64,000 nt of DNA from an uncultured bacterium (GTDB lineage: Bacteria; Armatimonadota; UBA5829): NCBI GenBank assembly GCA_938074205.1, contig CALJES010000011.1:237470-301469 (forward strand). The letters run 5' to 3'. Position numbers and translations under genes: made by a program. Positions 61,283 to 64,000 of the stretch are shown here, in pieces (position 1 is the first letter of the stretch; every line of letters starts with the position of its first letter). A model generated the notes under the pieces. The model saw nothing but the letters and a program-made list of their open reading frames with translations, had not been told where the DNA came from and ran no database searches.

Positions 61283-61999
61283 GTGTGTCCGGTGGTTGTA
61301 CACAAGAGGAAGTGGCAGATCTTCGCCGCAGTAGGTGGAATTGCCTTGGGTGTTGGATTGCTGATTTTGTCCATACAACCGAAGAGATCAGGCCCGCCGC
61401 ATGCATTGTTGGTCATTTGGGATTGTAGTAGGTCCGCAAATGATGTCTACAATCGCGTTATACCGTGGGGGATCAGGCTTTTCCAGCAAGTGCCTACAAA
61501 TGCTAGATTCGTTATGTGTCGCATGTCCAGGCAAACCGTAACCGTTGTCAACTTTTCTCCACTGCCTAAACCTGAAACAATACAGCAGGACTTTCCAAAG
61601 CTTCTTTCGCCGGATAAACACAAAGGAACTAGACCTCTTAGCGCAATCCAGTATGCATGCCAGTTTGCGCAGCGCTACAAAGGTTGGCTTATCGCCGTAG
61701 CGATGTTTACAGATGGACAAAACGACTACCCGTCTGACACCCAAGAACTACAGAACGCATGCCGAGCTCTGGTTGCGAAGCCCAATGTGGTCAGGGTAGG
61801 ATTGTTCGGCCTCGATCCGCTTGACCGTAGAAGTGTAGCCGATTGGGAAAACCACTTTAACGGTAGCTCAAAGGTGACCATTTGCACTCGTCACCTAGGT
61901 AATACTGAGGACGGTATCAACGAATTCTGTGAGCTGTTTGAAAGAGACGTAAAGCAGCACTATATAAAGCAGCGGGGGGAGGTCGAAGCTTATGAGTAA
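61283..61999 (+). CDS. Membrane-anchored von Willebrand factor A-like protein
   Basis: A 238-residue protein. One transmembrane helix (residues 12-32, after HKRKWQ) anchors it with an N-in topology. The vWA domain follows: a complete MIDAS can be read as Asp47-Ser49-Ser51 in WDCSRSA, Thr116 in KGTRPLSAIQYA, and Asp144 in MFTDGQND. So metal-dependent ligand binding outside the cytoplasm is likely. GTG at 61283 follows GGGAG by six bases; an upstream GTG at 61235 is less well placed. It overlaps the next gene by eight bases. I do not recognise the family beyond the vWA fold. Confidence 0.72.
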   Translation: MCPVVVHKRKWQIFAAVGGIALGVGLLILSIQPKRSGPPHALLVIWDCSRSANDVYNRVIPWGIRLFQQVPTNARFVMCRMSRQTVTVVNFSPLPKPETIQQDFPKLLSPDKHKGTRPLSAIQYACQFAQRYKGWLIAVAMFTDGQNDYPSDTQELQNACRALVAKPNVVRVGLFGLDPLDRRSVADWENHFNGSSKVTICTRHLGNTEDGINEFCELFERDVKQHYIKQRGEVEAYE

Positions 62000-63431
62000 C
62001 GCCGTTGTTACAGATGACTCGAGCGACAAAAAGTCGCGCACGGACGAGGCTCTGGTATGGCTTAAACTCGCCAGCGAAGAAACATTCGAGGAATGGCTTC
62101 AAGACGTTGGGTCAGAAACCTACAGGGAGCTCGAGGATTTTCTTCCAAAGAGTATGATTGCCTACCGAAAGACCCTGACAGAAAACGTTCGCGCTGCTTG
62201 GAAACTGGCGCGGGAGTGCGTGTCCAAAGCGTTCGAGGTGCTTCCGAAGATCAATAGGGAAATCGAATCGATTAGCCAGACAGCGAGGGCTGAGTCAGAA
62301 AGGTATCTTCAGGAAGTCAAGCTAGCGAAGGAACAAGAAGCGCAATTGAAAGATCGTCGTAAGCAGGCGCTTGATGAGCTCAAGCGTGCAGAGGAAAACT
62401 TTGCCCAAGCTAGGGCAAGGTTAGACGTGTTACGAGAGCCAGTAGACAAGGTTGAGAAGGCGAAATGGTCGCTTGCATGCACTGAAGTGGCCTCCGTCAG
62501 TCTGAAAGACGAGGTGGTTGAGTGGTTCATTCGTGTAATGGTTGCGGTTGCCCTGGGTTTGTCACTTGGTCTTCTTATCGGAGCGCTTAACCCATACAAG
62601 CCGTTCAGCTTGGGATTGATAGTTTTTGTGTTTATCGGGTTAAGTATACTGACTACGGCAGGGGAAGCCGTTAAGTGGCTCGCCTCCCAAGCCGGAGAAT
62701 CTGCAGAACTGAAGCTCTTCCAGGATACTGTGGATAGAGGAAGGCATTGGCTGTGGCTTACCTTAGGATTTCTACTGTTTATGTCCATCGCAGATGCTGT
62801 GGTACTAGCTTTCGGCGCATTCAGGCTTGCAATTGTGGTTTCTGCTGAAGGTGGGTCTGGGATACCCAACTGGATTCTGTTCTTAGGTTGTGGTATTTTT
62901 GCATTCCCATACTTGTGCATGGAAGCCAGCTATGGTTGGTGCATTGGGGCAGGCAGAGTAAGAAACCTGGCGATGTCTGCTCTTGCCAATACCGAGCAAT
63001 CAGCAGAAGAGCTTACAGTCGAAAAGCTTGCTGATGAGGCCGCAAAGGTTGCCGCTTATGAAAAAGAACTAGAGCACGCGAAACGCAATTTGGAGGAACT
63101 AGATGCTGAGATTCAGCATATACGAGGCAGTGTTCCCGAACCTATCGTGGTGTTCCCAGTAAAGGGAGATGTTCCGGGTGTGTATCTCACATCTCGCAGT
63201 GGTAGGAAGTTAGTTATCGAGCTTTTTCCCTTGAATGATTTGGATGTCGGTGACGAGCTCAGAAACGCAGTGCAGGAGTTCGTTTCCGCTCTAGATAGAT
63301 TGGATGCTTGGGATTCCGAGATAGAAAGGGTTGTAAAGGATATTTACAGCCGAGAGCTTCAGGGCCAGAGGGTCTCTCCAGGTCAGAAACGTCGTCCACC
63401 ATTTTTTGGCAGTTTGCGTGCGAACCAGTGA
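61992..63431 (+). CDS. Coiled-coil, multi-TM membrane protein of unknown function
   Basis: A 479-residue protein, not recognised. Residues 1-80 are charged and soluble; ~80-165 form a coiled coil (KINREIESISQTARAESERY onwards, then KDRRKQALDELKRAEENFAQ). Four hydrophobic segments follow at about 178-200, 208-232, 252-282 and 292-318. A second coiled coil is at about 340-375 (VAAYEKELEHAKRNLEELDA), and a C-terminal ~90-residue domain ends in a basic tail. Its ATG overlaps the vWA gene's end by eight bases (GGGGGGAGG lies upstream), so the two are a coupled pair. A membrane complex that passes force or signal between the vWA sensor and the cytoplasm is a guess from architecture only. Confidence 0.7.
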   Translation: MSNAVVTDDSSDKKSRTDEALVWLKLASEETFEEWLQDVGSETYRELEDFLPKSMIAYRKTLTENVRAAWKLARECVSKAFEVLPKINREIESISQTARAESERYLQEVKLAKEQEAQLKDRRKQALDELKRAEENFAQARARLDVLREPVDKVEKAKWSLACTEVASVSLKDEVVEWFIRVMVAVALGLSLGLLIGALNPYKPFSLGLIVFVFIGLSILTTAGEAVKWLASQAGESAELKLFQDTVDRGRHWLWLTLGFLLFMSIADAVVLAFGAFRLAIVVSAEGGSGIPNWILFLGCGIFAFPYLCMEASYGWCIGAGRVRNLAMSALANTEQSAEELTVEKLADEAAKVAAYEKELEHAKRNLEELDAEIQHIRGSVPEPIVVFPVKGDVPGVYLTSRSGRKLVIELFPLNDLDVGDELRNAVQEFVSALDRLDAWDSEIERVVKDIYSRELQGQRVSPGQKRRPPFFGSLRANQ

Positions 63432-63600
63432 CTCGACGGATACAATTCGAGTCTCAGATTAACTCGTCGAGTGCCAACATCGGTTCGGCAGCTCGTGTGG
63501 GCAGAATACCAATAGGTTCGTCAAAGCGAATCTAGAGTGTCGCTCCTTTTTCCTGCGGCGTGCACTGCATAAATATACTCGCGCGCGGCACCTGGCTGGG

Positions 63601-63894
63601 TTGCGCAATAAATTGGCTTCACTGTATCGAAAAGTTCAGCGTATTGAGGGCAGATGGTTCATTTTGCCTCCGTTGAATCCGGATGTGTATTCAGTTGAGC
63701 TTGTATCTTTTCAGTATGCAGTGCGTTTGCTCAGGATACCCACAAAGTATCTAGCTGACCGAGCCAATCGTGGCTTGCTGACAACACATTGGATTCTTGG
63801 TGAACGTTGGTTCTATCGGTCTCAGCTTTTAGTCACACCACATACCTATTGGAGGAGTAGTTGTAGTTCCCCTCGGTTCTCCGGTGTGCTATAA
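63601..63894 (+). CDS. Possible small excisionase-like HTH protein
   Basis: A 97-codon frame. The centre, SFQYAVRLLRIPTKYLADRANRG followed by LLTTHWILGERWFYRSQL, resembles the winged helix of excisionase/MerR-type DNA-binding proteins (vs-x-A-x-x-L-x-i-s...rrG-L...GxRWrf-x-x-s-x-L). There is no good start: TTG at 63601 has no ribosome site, and the frame is open upstream to 63463 without ATG or GTG. The C-terminus looks random. It could be a decayed gene or a start outside normal rules. The link to the preceding pair is only by position. Confidence 0.35.
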   Translation: MRNKLASLYRKVQRIEGRWFILPPLNPDVYSVELVSFQYAVRLLRIPTKYLADRANRGLLTTHWILGERWFYRSQLLVTPHTYWRSSCSSPRFSGVL

Positions 63895-64000
63895 CCAGCG
63901 ATTGTACTATCCGGAAATAGTCGTGTTGTCGAGGTCGTCGGCAGTGCTCCAGAACTTGTTGTGCGCTCGGTTTGGATTCGTCCGATCTTCGTAGGCGGTA
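63895..64000 (+). other. Right edge of the window, no gene recognised
   Basis: About 100 bases with no supportable feature; a gene may begin beyond the edge. Confidence 0.4.

Noticed and set aside
63431..63472. ACTCGACG...CGTCGAGT inverted repeat after the coiled-coil gene as terminator
   Set aside because: The loop is 26 bases and no T-run follows, so I do not call it a terminator.
1..64000. CRISPR arrays, insertion sequences, prophage or integron
   Set aside because: No regularly spaced repeats, transposase motifs or phage structural genes were seen; the only recombinase is the housekeeping XerC.

Overview
The window reads as a compact chromosomal segment of a diderm, free-living bacterium with a roughly balanced base composition. 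An outer-membrane porin-like protein with a C-terminal Phe, an S-layer-homology protein and a lipoprotein argue for two membranes. A type IV prepilin-like protein with an H-X9-DG tail, two secreted GHL10 glycosidases (one ending in an OB-fold-like tail), a sialidase-fold protein and a Thermotoga-like HslV propeptide together suggest Armatimonadota or a neighbouring candidate phylum. This is an inference from gene style, not from a marker phylogeny. I see no insertion sequence, prophage or CRISPR array.

Positions 1-7593 (minus strand) look like one operon behind a TTGCCG-N17-TATAAT promoter: a GH32/43-like five-bladed propeller, an Asp-box sialidase-fold protein, a secreted barrel protein, an SDR oxidoreductase, a Gfo/Idh/MocA oxidoreductase, and a cut-off paralogue of the secreted barrel protein. 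Back to back with it is a very large multidomain secreted GHL10 protein (7841-11797). Positions 11975-18105 form a disaccharide-use block: a double-SIS GCKR-like regulator, a beta-phosphoglucomutase-type HAD phosphatase/mutase, a GH65 phosphorylase and a GH4 NAD-dependent glycosidase.

Positions 18307-31744 carry housekeeping and mixed genes: a beta-class DNA methyltransferase coupled to DAHP synthase, the xerC-hslV-hslU operon, a STAS protein, a small zinc-binding protein, a PHP phosphoesterase, two tandem GT2 glycosyltransferases with a HAD phosphatase, an isochorismatase-type hydrolase, a short-form 6-phosphogluconate dehydrogenase and transketolase. Positions 31920-38125 hold a ribose-type permease and binding protein without an ATPase, a frameshifted prepilin, and an ABC exporter operon with a TPR protein. 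Then come a NamZ-type muramidase, tRNA-Ala(CGC), murA, an MreB-family gene, an SLH protein, an RNase HI and a coiled-coil zinc-ribbon protein.

Positions 44591-55196 are a coherent plus-strand locus: phenylacetate-CoA-ligase-type enzyme, double-ACT protein, two tandem LivJ binding proteins, LivH, LivM, LivG, LivF, a second ligase paralogue whose A3, A5 and A10 catalytic motifs are all degraded, and a porin-like protein. It could take an aromatic or branched-chain acid across both membranes and activate it. The rest has bioY, a uroporphyrinogen-decarboxylase-family gene, a second GHL10 protein, the der-plsY-AMMECR1 operon, and at the right edge an unrecognised pair (a membrane-anchored vWA protein plus a coiled-coil four-TM protein) behind a near-consensus promoter, followed by a small HTH-like frame. 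The best candidates for something new are the degraded ligase paralogue in its transport locus, the vWA/coiled-coil pair, and the bacterial GCKR-like protein.
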